From positions 1-64,000 of the forward strand of contig CAZHGD010000007.1 in NCBI GenBank assembly GCA_964531735.1: DNA of 64,000 nucleotides, written 5' to 3'. This document shows positions 32,154 through 40,725 of this stretch, one piece after another. The stretch comes from CAZHGD01 sp964531735 (GTDB taxonomy: Bacteria; Armatimonadota; UBA10988). The translations under genes were made by a program, and so were the position numbers. Every line of letters starts with the position of its first letter. The stretch's first letter is position 1. The notes under the pieces were generated by a model. That model ran no database searches. It was not told the origin of the DNA and saw only the letters and a program-made list of their open reading frames with translations.

Positions 32154-32162
32154 AGTATACCA
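32154..32162 (-). promoter_or_regulatory. Extended -10 promoter candidate for the small-protein/nucleotidyltransferase pair
   Basis: Minus-strand TGGTATACT, 23 bases before the ATG at 32131, the same spacing as before the double hydrolase gene. Confidence 0.55.
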
Positions 32163-32216
32163 GCAGCCCGCTCGCTGTCGGCAAGTGGTGGTGTGCCGGC
32201 ACGCCAGTGAGCGCGG

Positions 32217-33740
32217 CTAAGTCTCCTGCAACTCCCGCTTCAGCACCTTGCCGCTCGGGTTGCGCGGCAGGCCGTCGCGGAACTCGATGATCTGCGGCAC
32301 TTTGTAGGTGGCCAACTGCTCCACACAGTGCCGCTTCACGTCGCGCACCGACAGTTCGGCGCCGGGCACCGGCACCACCACCGCCTTGACCAGTTCGCCG
32401 AGCGCCGCCCGCGCGCCGGTCGCCGGGACACCGACTACGGCAACCTCCTTCACGCCCTCGAGTTGCAGGATGCAGCGCTCGACCTCCAGCGCGAAGACGT
32501 TCTCGCCGGCGACGATGATCATCTCCTTCTTGCGGCCTTCGAGATAGACGAAGCCGTCCTCGTCCACCCGTGCCAGGTCGCCGGTGTTGAACCACTGCCC
32601 GTCGGCGGTGAGCGCTTCCTCGAGCAGGCCGGGCCGGTTCAGGTAGCCGCGGATGGTGTTCTCGCGGTGGATGTGCAGCAGCCCGGTCTCGCCGAAGTCA
32701 CAGTCGCTACCGTCCTCGCGCACAATGCGCATGCCGACTTCGGGAATCGTCTTGCCGATGCTGTCGGCGCGCGTCACCGCGTCGCACGAGGGCGTGATGT
32801 GCGTCAGCGAGATGGTCTCGGTCAGGCCGAAGAAGTTGTGCAATCGCGCGTGCGGGAACAACTCGGCCAGCCGCTCGATGGTCCGCACCGGCATCGGCGC
32901 GCCGCTGTAGCCGATCATGCGCAGGCAGCGCAGGTCGCGCTCGCGGATGTCCGGCAGCGAGATCACCAGGTGGTGGAACGTCGGCGTGCTGAGGAAGTTG
33001 GTCACTCGCTCGCGTTCGATCAGATCGACCACTTCGCGCGCATCGGGCCGCGGCGCGACCACCACGGTGGCGCCGAGATAGGCACTCGACGGCACGATGC
33101 TGTAGAGCGCCACCACATGGAACAGCGGCGAGAGCAACAGGTTGACGTCCTCGTGGCGCCAACTGAACGGGATGACCGTGTTCTTGATGTTGAACAGCAG
33201 GTCGACGTGCCGCATCAGGGCGCCCTTCGGCACGCCGGTGGTGCCCGAGGTGTGCGCGATGACCGCCAGGGCCTCGGTGTCGACCGGCACCGGCGCGGTC
33301 GGCTCGGCCGCCAAGGCGGCGGCGAACGGTACGGTGTCCGGCACCTCGACGCCGATGCGTACGGGTCCGTCGGGCAGGGCCGGGGCCACCTGCGGCCAGC
33401 ACTCGTGGTGGACGAAGACCACCTTCGGCGCGAGGTTGCCGAAGACGTAGGCCATCTCCTGGGTGCCGAGGCGGAAGTTGACCGGCGCCAGGACCGCGCC
33501 CACCCGTAAGGTGGCCCAGTAGGCCACATAGAACTCCCAGCAGTTGGGCATCGCCACGGCCACGAAGTCGCCCGGCTGCACGCCGATCTGCCGCAGGTGG
33601 CCGGCGACGCGCGCGATGTCCTGGTCCAGCTCGCGGAAGGTGGCGCGACGACCATCCATCACCAGCGCCAGCTTGCGCGGGTACTTGGCGACGGTGTTGC
33701 ACCAGACGTCGGTCAGGGTCGGCAGGGGCAGTCCAGGCAT
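32217..33740 (-). CDS. AMP-forming acyl-CoA synthetase/ligase
   Basis: 507 residues from ATG 33740. The ANL-superfamily enzyme activates a carboxylic acid with ATP and joins it to CoA. Seen: the P-loop AVIAHTSGTTGVPKGALMRH, HNFFGLTETISLTHITPS (A5), GQWFNTGDLARVDEDGFVYLEGRKKEMIIVAGENVFALEVE (A7-A8), and the C-terminal catalytic Lys region LPRNPSGKVLKREL. It resembles medium/long-chain fatty acyl or aryl acid ligases; the acid is not predictable. Last gene of the minus-strand operon with the TIM-barrel isomerase (8-base gap) and the cyclase-ATPase, so it may act on a sugar-derived or signalling-controlled pathway (inference). Confidence 0.92.
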   Translation of the reverse strand: MPGLPLPTLTDVWCNTVAKYPRKLALVMDGRRATFRELDQDIARVAGHLRQIGVQPGDFVAVAMPNCWEFYVAYWATLRVGAVLAPVNFRLGTQEMAYVFGNLAPKVVFVHHECWPQVAPALPDGPVRIGVEVPDTVPFAAALAAEPTAPVPVDTEALAVIAHTSGTTGVPKGALMRHVDLLFNIKNTVIPFSWRHEDVNLLLSPLFHVVALYSIVPSSAYLGATVVVAPRPDAREVVDLIERERVTNFLSTPTFHHLVISLPDIRERDLRCLRMIGYSGAPMPVRTIERLAELFPHARLHNFFGLTETISLTHITPSCDAVTRADSIGKTIPEVGMRIVREDGSDCDFGETGLLHIHRENTIRGYLNRPGLLEEALTADGQWFNTGDLARVDEDGFVYLEGRKKEMIIVAGENVFALEVERCILQLEGVKEVAVVGVPATGARAALGELVKAVVVPVPGAELSVRDVKRHCVEQLATYKVPQIIEFRDGLPRNPSGKVLKRELQET

Positions 33741-33748
33741 GTGGGACC

Positions 33749-34642
33749 TCAACGGGGCGTGGTGAGTGACCAGCCGATGCGTTCGAAGGCGCGCTCGCGC
33801 AGGTCGCGCATGATGCGGAGCGAGCGGCGGCAGAGCTCCACGGTCGGTGCCTCCGGCTCCGGTACGAACCGGTCCTCGGCGGCGAAGTGGTGGTAGTGCG
33901 GATCGACGGTGACCGGGCCGTAGAAGCCGGAGGCGGCCCAGGCCGACCACATCGCCAGGTGGGGCAGGTCGTCGTAGGGCGGGGCGCACTGCGACGCATA
34001 GCGCTCCGGATGGTGCGGGTCGGCGCGAGCCGCCTTGTAGTGGACGCCCAGCAGGCGGCCCTCCACCACGGCCCACGGGCCAGGCCAGGGATACTCACCG
34101 CCCATCCAGGTGCTGACGAAGTCCCAGTTGAAGCCGACCGGAACCTGGGCGGTGTCGATCAGCCGCGCCTGGCGGGCGATGGTGTTGGCCACGCTGTAGG
34201 GCTCGGACTCCAGCATCACCGAGACGCCCGGCCAGCCTTCGCGCAAGGCGCGCACGCAGGTGACCAGGTCGTCCACCTCGTGGCGGAAGTCCTCCTCGGT
34301 GGGTTCGCACCAGCAATCGGGCAGATCGCGCGAGCCGCGGCGCGCCGAGCTGAACAGCCGCACGCGGGCGCCGGAGACGGCCGCCAGGGCGGCGACATTG
34401 CGGAGCCCGGCCTGGTCCGGCGCGTGCGCGCGCACCTCGCCCAGTGCCAGCGTGACCACGGCCAGACCGGCCTCGGCGGCCAACTCGCAAGCGGCCCGGA
34501 AGACATCCAGATCGAGCACCGTCAGCGGCGTGCTGTCCAGGTCGTGACGGAACTCGACGCCCTCGAACCCGTCGTCGGCCGCGGCCCGGACCTGGTTGGC
34601 CGTGTCACCCGGGTACGCCTTCGCATAGACGCAGAGCTGCAT
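33749..34642 (-). CDS. Sugar phosphate isomerase/epimerase (xylose isomerase-like TIM barrel)
   Basis: 297 residues from ATG 34642, selected because GAGGGG precedes it; an in-frame GTG/ATG four codons upstream lacks a site. The fold is an AP-endonuclease/xylose isomerase-type barrel: MQLCVYAKAYPG, GFEGVEFRH, LAVVTLALGEVRAHA, VSVMLESEPYSVANT with a metal-ligand Glu, VGFNWDFVST, LLGVHYKAARADPHH with His, and a late VTVDPHYHHF. The expected Glu/Asp/His metal set appears present. Substrate not predictable. Sits between the cyclase-ATPase (12-base gap) and acyl-CoA synthetase genes. Confidence 0.8.
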   Translation of the reverse strand: MQLCVYAKAYPGDTANQVRAAADDGFEGVEFRHDLDSTPLTVLDLDVFRAACELAAEAGLAVVTLALGEVRAHAPDQAGLRNVAALAAVSGARVRLFSSARRGSRDLPDCWCEPTEEDFRHEVDDLVTCVRALREGWPGVSVMLESEPYSVANTIARQARLIDTAQVPVGFNWDFVSTWMGGEYPWPGPWAVVEGRLLGVHYKAARADPHHPERYASQCAPPYDDLPHLAMWSAWAASGFYGPVTVDPHYHHFAAEDRFVPEPEAPTVELCRRSLRIMRDLRERAFERIGWSLTTPR

Positions 34643-34654
34643 ATCGCCCCTCAC

Positions 34655-36526
34655 TCAGGCCTCGCCACCCCTCAACGCGTGCAGCAGATCGTCGCGCACC
34701 GACTGGACCAGGCGCGACTGGGCGCAGTAGTGGACGGTGCGGTAGCGGAAGCCCATCAGCCCGTCCTCGGCCGTGGCCACCAGGCCGGCCGCGGCGGCGC
34801 GCGACAGCGCGGCCGCGGCGTCGATGCCGGCGACCACCCGGGCGACGTCCTGCGGATCGAACAGCAGCTCGTCGTCGGCCGCCACGCTGGCGGCGTAGAC
34901 CGCGGCTCGGTCGCTCTCCGGCAGCTCATCGAGCGAGACCGCCGCCAACTCCAGCAAGCGCCATGGCGGGACGAACCCGTCGTCCGGCACGCCGTCGCTC
35001 GCACAGCGTGCGTATTCGACCAGGTGCCGCGGCAGGCCACCGGCCCAGCGGCTGACCCAGCCGGCACTGGCGGCGTCCGGCACGAGCTCGGCGACCATCT
35101 CGGCCGCCGTGTCCGGTGGCAGCGGCGAGACGGCCAGGCACGAGTAGGCGCCCTCGGGCAGGGCCCAGTCCTGAACCAGCGCCGTGCGGCGCGAGGCCAT
35201 CAGCACCAGCGTCCGACTGCCGCGCAGCGCCGCCACCAACTCACCGACCGGCTCGCCGACCAGCCAGTCGAGGCCGTCGAGGACCACCAGGCAGGGCTTC
35301 TGCTGGGCGATGCTGTTCAGCCAGCCGATGGGGTCATCGGCTTCGGGCGGCAGTCGCAACGCGTCCAGCCAGGTCTCGCGCGCCGCGGCGTCACCGGGCT
35401 CGACGCCGGCCTCGGCCAGAATGGCGCGCCCCAGGGCCTCGAGCCAGTCGTCGCCGCTGCTCTCGAACAGCGGATGGCCCGCGACCGCATAGACCGGGCT
35501 GCCGCTCTCGCGCACGAGGCGCGCCACTTCCCAGAGCAGCCGCGTCTTGCCGACGCCGGCCTCGCCGTGAAGCACCACGGCGCCGCCGCCACCACCGAGC
35601 GCGTTGGCCCAGGCGCTGACCAGTTGATCGAGCAGGTCTTCACGTCCGCAGAGCGGCAGGCCGTCGGCGTGCTCGGCCGCGCCCTCGAACCACGGCGCGT
35701 GCGGTTGTGGGTCGCCGGCGAAGTAGAGCGGCAGGTCGGTGTCGTCGCCGGGCCGATGGATGACCTGCTCCTGCACCTCGGCCGGGATCGAGTGGACCAC
35801 CTGCGGGTGCGTGACGGGACAGAAGCTGACGGTGCCGCGCTCGGCGTACTTCTCGAGCAGGGCGGCCCAGTCGCCCAGTTCGCCCGAGAGCGTCTTGCGC
35901 CCGTCCTCGTCGAAGCCGACCGAGCCCCACAGGCCCACGCCGCTGGCCACCCCGGTCGAGATGCCCAGCTCGACACCATGGCTGATGTTGCGCTCGTTGA
36001 GCCGCGCCACCTCGTCGCGCATTTCGAGCGCCACGCGCACCGCCCGCTCGGCGCCGAACTCGGTCGCCGTCGGAGCACCGAAGAACGTGATGATCATGTC
36101 GCCGGCGTAGTTGTCGACGTGGCCCTGATAGCGCCGCACGCAGGCCACCAGCTCCTCGAACACCTGGTTCATGATGACGGTGACCTCTTCGGGGTCACCG
36201 AGCAACTCGGACATGGCCGTGAAGCCGCTCAGGTCGGCCTTGACGACGGTCGCGCAGCGGTTCTCGGCCGCGACGAGGTGCTGCCACGGCAGACTGCCGT
36301 CGGGCGCCGGCGCGTGGGGTGCGCCGACCGGCTGCCAGTCCGCCAGCGCCGCGCCCGCGGCGTCGCTGAGGCTGGCCCCACAACCGCCGCAGAAGCCGTC
36401 ACCGCAGCGGTTGACGAAGCCGCAGGTGGGGCACCGCAGTTGCAGCGAGCTGCCGCACAAGCGGCAGTAGTCGCGGTGCGGCAGGTTCTCGGCGCCACAG
36501 TGTGGACAGCCGCGGACGGTGATCAT
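34655..36526 (-). CDS. Zinc-ribbon, class III nucleotidyl cyclase and AAA ATPase fusion
   Basis: 623 residues from ATG 36526 (AGGTGG site; a GTG three codons upstream is an alternative). Residues about 6-50 are a double zinc ribbon (CPHCG, CRLCG, CPTCG, CGGCG). Residues about 85-250 are a class III cyclase catalytic domain: VVKADLSGFTAMSELLGDPE with the first metal Asp and GDMIITFFGAP with the second. Then a STAND-like ATPase module with Walker A GEAGVGKTRLL and Walker B LVVLDGLDW. The usual long TPR C-terminus of such cyclase-ATPases is missing; the protein stops after about 110 residues of winged-helix-like sequence. Cytoplasmic signal generator or regulator. Same operon as the isomerase and acyl-CoA synthetase. 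Confidence 0.85.
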   Translation of the reverse strand: MITVRGCPHCGAENLPHRDYCRLCGSSLQLRCPTCGFVNRCGDGFCGGCGASLSDAAGAALADWQPVGAPHAPAPDGSLPWQHLVAAENRCATVVKADLSGFTAMSELLGDPEEVTVIMNQVFEELVACVRRYQGHVDNYAGDMIITFFGAPTATEFGAERAVRVALEMRDEVARLNERNISHGVELGISTGVASGVGLWGSVGFDEDGRKTLSGELGDWAALLEKYAERGTVSFCPVTHPQVVHSIPAEVQEQVIHRPGDDTDLPLYFAGDPQPHAPWFEGAAEHADGLPLCGREDLLDQLVSAWANALGGGGGAVVLHGEAGVGKTRLLWEVARLVRESGSPVYAVAGHPLFESSGDDWLEALGRAILAEAGVEPGDAAARETWLDALRLPPEADDPIGWLNSIAQQKPCLVVLDGLDWLVGEPVGELVAALRGSRTLVLMASRRTALVQDWALPEGAYSCLAVSPLPPDTAAEMVAELVPDAASAGWVSRWAGGLPRHLVEYARCASDGVPDDGFVPPWRLLELAAVSLDELPESDRAAVYAASVAADDELLFDPQDVARVVAGIDAAAALSRAAAAGLVATAEDGLMGFRYRTVHYCAQSRLVQSVRDDLLHALRGGEA

Positions 36527-36641
36527 TGCTCCCACCTCATTTCGCCGGTAGACAGTTCGCCATCGGCGCCCCTCGTCCTCCGCCCGGCGGCAGGAGTGCC
36601 GGCCGCGGCGCCGAACGCCGCAGCGCGATCGGGAGCTGTCG

Positions 36642-37484
36642 ATGACCGACCATCGGGCCCGCTACGTCGGGCGACTCAACCGCGGGCTGTTCGGCGCGCT
36701 GCCGGCGGCCCTGTCCGCACCGGCGGCGTGGCCGCCGGCTGCCATGATCCGGTGGGCACAGTGGCTGCACGACCAGCCGCTGGCCGGCGTGGTGGTGAAC
36801 CTGCCGTCCGCTGAGGCCGACGTGTCGCCGGCGGCCGCCTGGTGGCGCGCCGCGGCGGGTGACGACCGGCTGGTGCTGGTGGCCGCCGACGACGAGGCGG
36901 CGCTGGTGGCGGCGTGGCCCGAACTGGCGCGGCAAGGTGCGCACCTGCCGGTGATCGCCGGCGCGACTGCGGCAGCGGCCCTCGGCGACCAGGCGTTCGT
37001 GGTCGGCTGCGATCGTGGCGACCGATCGTCGGCCGAGACCGCTGACCTGCTGGGCAACCCGGCGGCGGTGGGCGCCCTGACGCTGGCGCCTGGGGCCGTC
37101 GACCTGCTGCAGGATGGCCTGACGCCGGTGAAGGACCGGTTCGCCGCGCTGCCGTTCCTCAGTGGCCTCGACCGCTCGCCCGGCGCCGGTCTGGTGGCCG
37201 GCGCCAATGGCCTGGTCAGCCTGGTGGCCGCCGTGGCGCCGCAGGCGGTGACCCGACTGATGCGGTATTGGTTCGACGGGCACACGGGCGACTTCGTGGC
37301 GCAGAACCAGCAGCTCGATCGCCTGGCGCAGGCGCTCTGGGCCGGTGGCGAGGCCTTGCTGCCCGAGCGCGTACTGGCTGCGTTGGCGGCCCAAGGGGTG
37401 GTGGACGAGCCGGGCACTGCGGTGCCGGACGACGTGCGGCGCAGCCTGGCGCACCGGCTGGCCGCGGTGGGCGGCCGCAACTGA
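36642..37484 (+). CDS. DHDPS/DapA-like TIM barrel protein lacking the Schiff-base lysine
   Basis: 280 residues, GGGAG six bases before ATG. Weak but consistent resemblance to the dihydrodipicolinate synthase/N-acetylneuraminate lyase family: RLNRGLFGALPAAL, a mid-protein GDRSSAETADLLGNPAAVGALTL where family members have a helix and then V-G-x-K-E, and AGANGLVSLVAAVAPQAVTRLMR matching the G-x-x-G-x-I-S-x-x-A-N-x-x-P block. The catalytic Lys is replaced by a small residue (VGALTL), and the active Tyr is not obvious, so it is probably not an aldolase. It is 22 bases upstream of the DUF6259 gene. Call is tentative. Confidence 0.5.
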   Translation: MTDHRARYVGRLNRGLFGALPAALSAPAAWPPAAMIRWAQWLHDQPLAGVVVNLPSAEADVSPAAAWWRAAAGDDRLVLVAADDEAALVAAWPELARQGAHLPVIAGATAAAALGDQAFVVGCDRGDRSSAETADLLGNPAAVGALTLAPGAVDLLQDGLTPVKDRFAALPFLSGLDRSPGAGLVAGANGLVSLVAAVAPQAVTRLMRYWFDGHTGDFVAQNQQLDRLAQALWAGGEALLPERVLAALAAQGVVDEPGTAVPDDVRRSLAHRLAAVGGRN

Positions 37485-37506
37485 CGTGGCCGCGGGAGAG
37501 CGAACG

Positions 37507-40500
37507 ATGAGTTGGCGTCTCTGGCTGGTCCTGGGCTGGCTGGGCACCGTGCCGGCCATGGCGCTGACCGTTGGCGGTGGCGACATTGAGGCGACGGTCA
37601 CCGACGGTGTGGTGACCGAGCTGCGCAACAAGCTGACCGGCGAGCGCCTGTCCGGCCGCGCCGGCGACCTGTGTGGCTGGTGGCGGCAACAGGGCCCGGG
37701 CTCATTCACCTGGCAGTCGGGCGCTGCCGCCGCGGTCGACACCAGCATCCGGGCCGTCGGCGACAAGCTGGTCGTGCAACAGCGGGTCGAGGGTCGTGAG
37801 CCGGGCCTGCGCGGCGTGCAGTGGGGCCTGACCGTGCCGTCCAGCGCCAGCATCCTGGTGCCCGGCCATTCGGGACTGCAGTTCGTCGCCGACGGGCCGC
37901 TGAGCGCGATGGACTTCCAGTACCCGCAGGGCTGGGAGTGCCAGTTCGTGCTGGTGGCCACCGCCCGGGGCGGCTTCCTGATCCAGGCCACCGATGTCGC
38001 CCAGCACTACAAGCGGCTGAGCATCCGGCGGCGGGCCGACTGCTGGGAACTGGGCTTCGAGAGCCAGGTCACCGGGCCGTTCAACCGCGCGACGCGAGTC
38101 GACAGCACGGCCTGGTGGCTGCGCGCCTACGCCGGTGACTGGACGCGCGGCGCGGCGCTCTACCGCGCCTGGGCCAGCGCGGCGTTTGCGCCGACCGGGC
38201 TCGACGAGCAGCGGCCGTCGTGGGTGGCCCAGACGCAGTGCGTGGTCACTGGTGGCCTGGACGAAGCGATGCTGACCGCGCTGGCCAAGCGGGTGCGACC
38301 CGAGCAGACGGTCATCTACGTGCCGAGTTGGCGGCGCGACGGCTATGACCGCAACTACCCGGACTACACGCCACTGCCCGAGATCCCGGCCCAGGTGCGC
38401 CGCGCGCGGGCGATGGGCTTCCACGTCATGTTGCACTGCAACTACTTCGGCTGCACGCCGGAGAACCCGGCGTATGAGCAGCTCCGCGCGTACCACGTGC
38501 GCCGGGCCTGGGATGGGCGGCTCGACTACTGGGACTGGCAGCGCAGCACACCGCCGATCAAGTTCGCTTACCTCAACCCGGCCGCCAAAGCCTGGCGCCA
38601 ACTGCTGGTCGACAGGCTGGCCGAGGTCGTGCGGGTCACCGGCTGCGACAGCCTCCATCTGGACCAGACGCTGTGCATCGAGAACGACCAGAACGGCCTC
38701 ATCGACGGGCTGAACATGATGCAGGGCAACCTGGCCCTGCACCGTGACCTGCGCGAGCGGCTGCCCGAGGTGGCCCTGTCGGGCGAAGGACTGAACGAGA
38801 TCACCTACCGCTACGAAGCCTTCGCCCAACGCCATCTGGCCGGTCTGAACCACGCCGACCGCCAATGGGATCTGGAGACCATCGGCGCCGCCCATCCGGT
38901 GTCTTCGGCCATTCTGCGACCGTACACCGCCATCTACGGCTACCTCGGCATGGCCTCGCCCCTGGACGCCGACTACTACCTGGCCTGGCAGACCGGCTAC
39001 GAGCGCTTTGGCGTGCTGCCGACGCTGATGTGGCCCAATGCCGCGGATCTGGCCGGCGGCGCGCCGTTGGTGGCGCAGGTGGTGCGCGAAGCCCAGTGGT
39101 TCCAGTCCCACCAGCCGCGGGTCTCGTTCGACGGCTACGGCGCCGATACGCGGTTCGCCTGGCGCTGCGCCGACGGCGCCACGGTGCAATGGCGCCGCGA
39201 AGGTGCCGGTGCGGTGCTGGTGGCAGGCCCGACGGTGCTGGCCCGGCGCGTGAGCGGCGTCGGCGAATACACCGGAGCCGGCACCATCGACACGGCGTTG
39301 GGCTACGACGAACAGCGCGTGTTCGGTCTGGACCCGCGCGCCAACTATGCCTGGCGCCCCGAGTCGCGCGACCTGCAACGGCCGCACGTCGCCGCGGCGC
39401 CGCGCGGGGTGGTGCTGTCGGGCAGTGTTGCCGGTCCGGTGGGCGTGCTGCGGCTCACCGAGCCGGCCACGGAGGTGGCGCTGCCGGCGGTCACACAGGG
39501 CGTGCGGTGCGGCGTGCGGCTCCGCGATGGGCGCACGGTCTGGGAGGCCGGCGGCAGCCTGACACACACCACCGGCGCCGTGGTTCAGCGCCGGCATGAC
39601 AGTCTGTTCGTGCATCCGCCGTGGCGCGCCGAAGGCGTCGCCGCCGCCGCCGATCCGGTGGCGAAGGGCCTGGGCGAGACCCTCGTCGAATACCTGTTGC
39701 GCCTGCCGGCGGCACCGGCGACTGCCTTCAGCGCGCAGGTCGGGCTGGACAAGAGCGCCTGGGACCGGCCCAGCGACGGCGTGACGTTCCGGGTCGTCGC
39801 TCGCGCCGGTGAGGTGGTGGTGACGGCGACCCGCCATGTGCGCCCGGGCGCGATGGAGCCGCTGGTGCTCGACCTGGCCAAGCTGGCCGGCCGCGAAATG
39901 ACGCTGACGCTGGAGACCTCGCCGGGCCCGGCCGGTGACCCGACGTTCGACTGGGCGCTGTGGACCACGCCCCGCGTCGCCCCGCGCGGGTCGCGTCCGG
40001 TGGAGCTGGCTTACGTGAGTGGCGGGCCGCTGCGGACCGTCTACTCGGCCGATGGCCCGGCCACGCTGGCAGCCGACGGCGGCCGCTGGCGGCTGACCGT
40101 GCCGTCGCCGGGCACGACGTACCTGCTCCGTGGCGAGCCGACGGCGGTGCAGGCGGGAGTCCGTCTGGCCGAGGTGCCGTTCGAGTCGGCCTTGCGCGAG
40201 GACGGCGGCCGCTACAGTGCGGCGCGCTCGTTCATGCGAGCCGGGCGGGCCGAGGCCGCGGTCGGCGGGCGCCGTCGCGCGGGGCTGAGCACCCATCCGC
40301 CGAACAACGGCCAGATCGAGGTCTACTGCCCGGTGCGGCTGCCGGTGGAGCCCTTGCGGCTGACCGGCTACTGTGGCCTGCGCGATGGGCACCAGTCGAA
40401 GGGCGTGGGCTTCCGGATCCGCGTCGGTGACCGCGAGTTGTGGCGCACCGATCTGCCGGCCGGAGCGTCACAATGGGTTCCGGTGGCGGCTGATCTGCGG

Positions 40501-40602
40501 GAGTTCGCCGGCCGCGAGGTGGTGCTGGTGCTGGTGGCCGACAGCCTCGGCGACTACGGCCACGACTGGGCGCACTGGGGCGACCTGGTCTTCGAAAGAT
40601 AG
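37507..40602 (+). CDS. DUF6259-type glycoside-hydrolase-like protein
   Basis: 1031 residues from ATG 37507, GGAGAG upstream. Signal peptide MSWRLWLVLGWLGTVPAMA. An N-terminal beta-sandwich (about 20-230) precedes a TIM barrel (about 240-600): PEQTVIYVPSWRRDGYD, GFHVMLHCNYFG, a strand DSLHLDQTL with a likely nucleophile Asp, and ALSGEGLNEITY with a likely acid/base Glu, the layout of DUF6259 and clan-GH-D-like hydrolases. The C-terminal 350 residues include two beta-sandwich modules, the last (TGYCGLRDGHQSKGVGFRI...) like NPCBM carbohydrate-binding domains. Probably exported and active on plant or microbial polysaccharide; linkage unknown. A hairpin terminator candidate follows (40609-40639). 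Confidence 0.75.
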   Translation: MSWRLWLVLGWLGTVPAMALTVGGGDIEATVTDGVVTELRNKLTGERLSGRAGDLCGWWRQQGPGSFTWQSGAAAAVDTSIRAVGDKLVVQQRVEGREPGLRGVQWGLTVPSSASILVPGHSGLQFVADGPLSAMDFQYPQGWECQFVLVATARGGFLIQATDVAQHYKRLSIRRRADCWELGFESQVTGPFNRATRVDSTAWWLRAYAGDWTRGAALYRAWASAAFAPTGLDEQRPSWVAQTQCVVTGGLDEAMLTALAKRVRPEQTVIYVPSWRRDGYDRNYPDYTPLPEIPAQVRRARAMGFHVMLHCNYFGCTPENPAYEQLRAYHVRRAWDGRLDYWDWQRSTPPIKFAYLNPAAKAWRQLLVDRLAEVVRVTGCDSLHLDQTLCIENDQNGLIDGLNMMQGNLALHRDLRERLPEVALSGEGLNEITYRYEAFAQRHLAGLNHADRQWDLETIGAAHPVSSAILRPYTAIYGYLGMASPLDADYYLAWQTGYERFGVLPTLMWPNAADLAGGAPLVAQVVREAQWFQSHQPRVSFDGYGADTRFAWRCADGATVQWRREGAGAVLVAGPTVLARRVSGVGEYTGAGTIDTALGYDEQRVFGLDPRANYAWRPESRDLQRPHVAAAPRGVVLSGSVAGPVGVLRLTEPATEVALPAVTQGVRCGVRLRDGRTVWEAGGSLTHTTGAVVQRRHDSLFVHPPWRAEGVAAAADPVAKGLGETLVEYLLRLPAAPATAFSAQVGLDKSAWDRPSDGVTFRVVARAGEVVVTATRHVRPGAMEPLVLDLAKLAGREMTLTLETSPGPAGDPTFDWALWTTPRVAPRGSRPVELAYVSGGPLRTVYSADGPATLAADGGRWRLTVPSPGTTYLLRGEPTAVQAGVRLAEVPFESALREDGGRYSAARSFMRAGRAEAAVGGRRRAGLSTHPPNNGQIEVYCPVRLPVEPLRLTGYCGLRDGHQSKGVGFRIRVGDRELWRTDLPAGASQWVPVAADLREFAGREVVLVLVADSLGDYGHDWAHWGDLVFER

Positions 40603-40608
40603 CGCCGG

Positions 40609-40639
40609 CGGGCGGCTGGCGAAGCAGGAAGGCCGCCCG
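40609..40639 (+). terminator. Hairpin terminator candidate after the DUF6259 gene
   Basis: Perfect 8-base stem cgggcggc/gccgcccg around a 15-base loop, 6 bases after the stop at 40602. A TAGAAT hexamer follows at 40646-40651, a possible -10 for the next gene. No U-tract. Confidence 0.5.
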
Positions 40640-40725
40640 GTCCGGTAGAATACGAAGAGCGGCCCATAGGCACCGGCGCGCGGTTGGCTTGCTTGGTCCG
40701 GGTGCGGGCGTGGTGGAGACTTGGT

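Noticed and set aside
33887..36814. A 975-codon open frame on the plus strand, opposite the cyclase-ATPase and isomerase genes
   Set aside because: The sequence is low-complexity in the Gly/Arg/Ala/His/Val sense expected of an antisense frame of GC-rich genes; it has no recognisable motif, while the opposite strand shows full cyclase, Walker and TIM-barrel motifs.
37702..40392. An 896-codon open frame on the minus strand, opposite the DUF6259 gene
   Set aside because: Same antisense codon-composition pattern; the plus-strand gene has signal peptide, barrel and catalytic-residue blocks.
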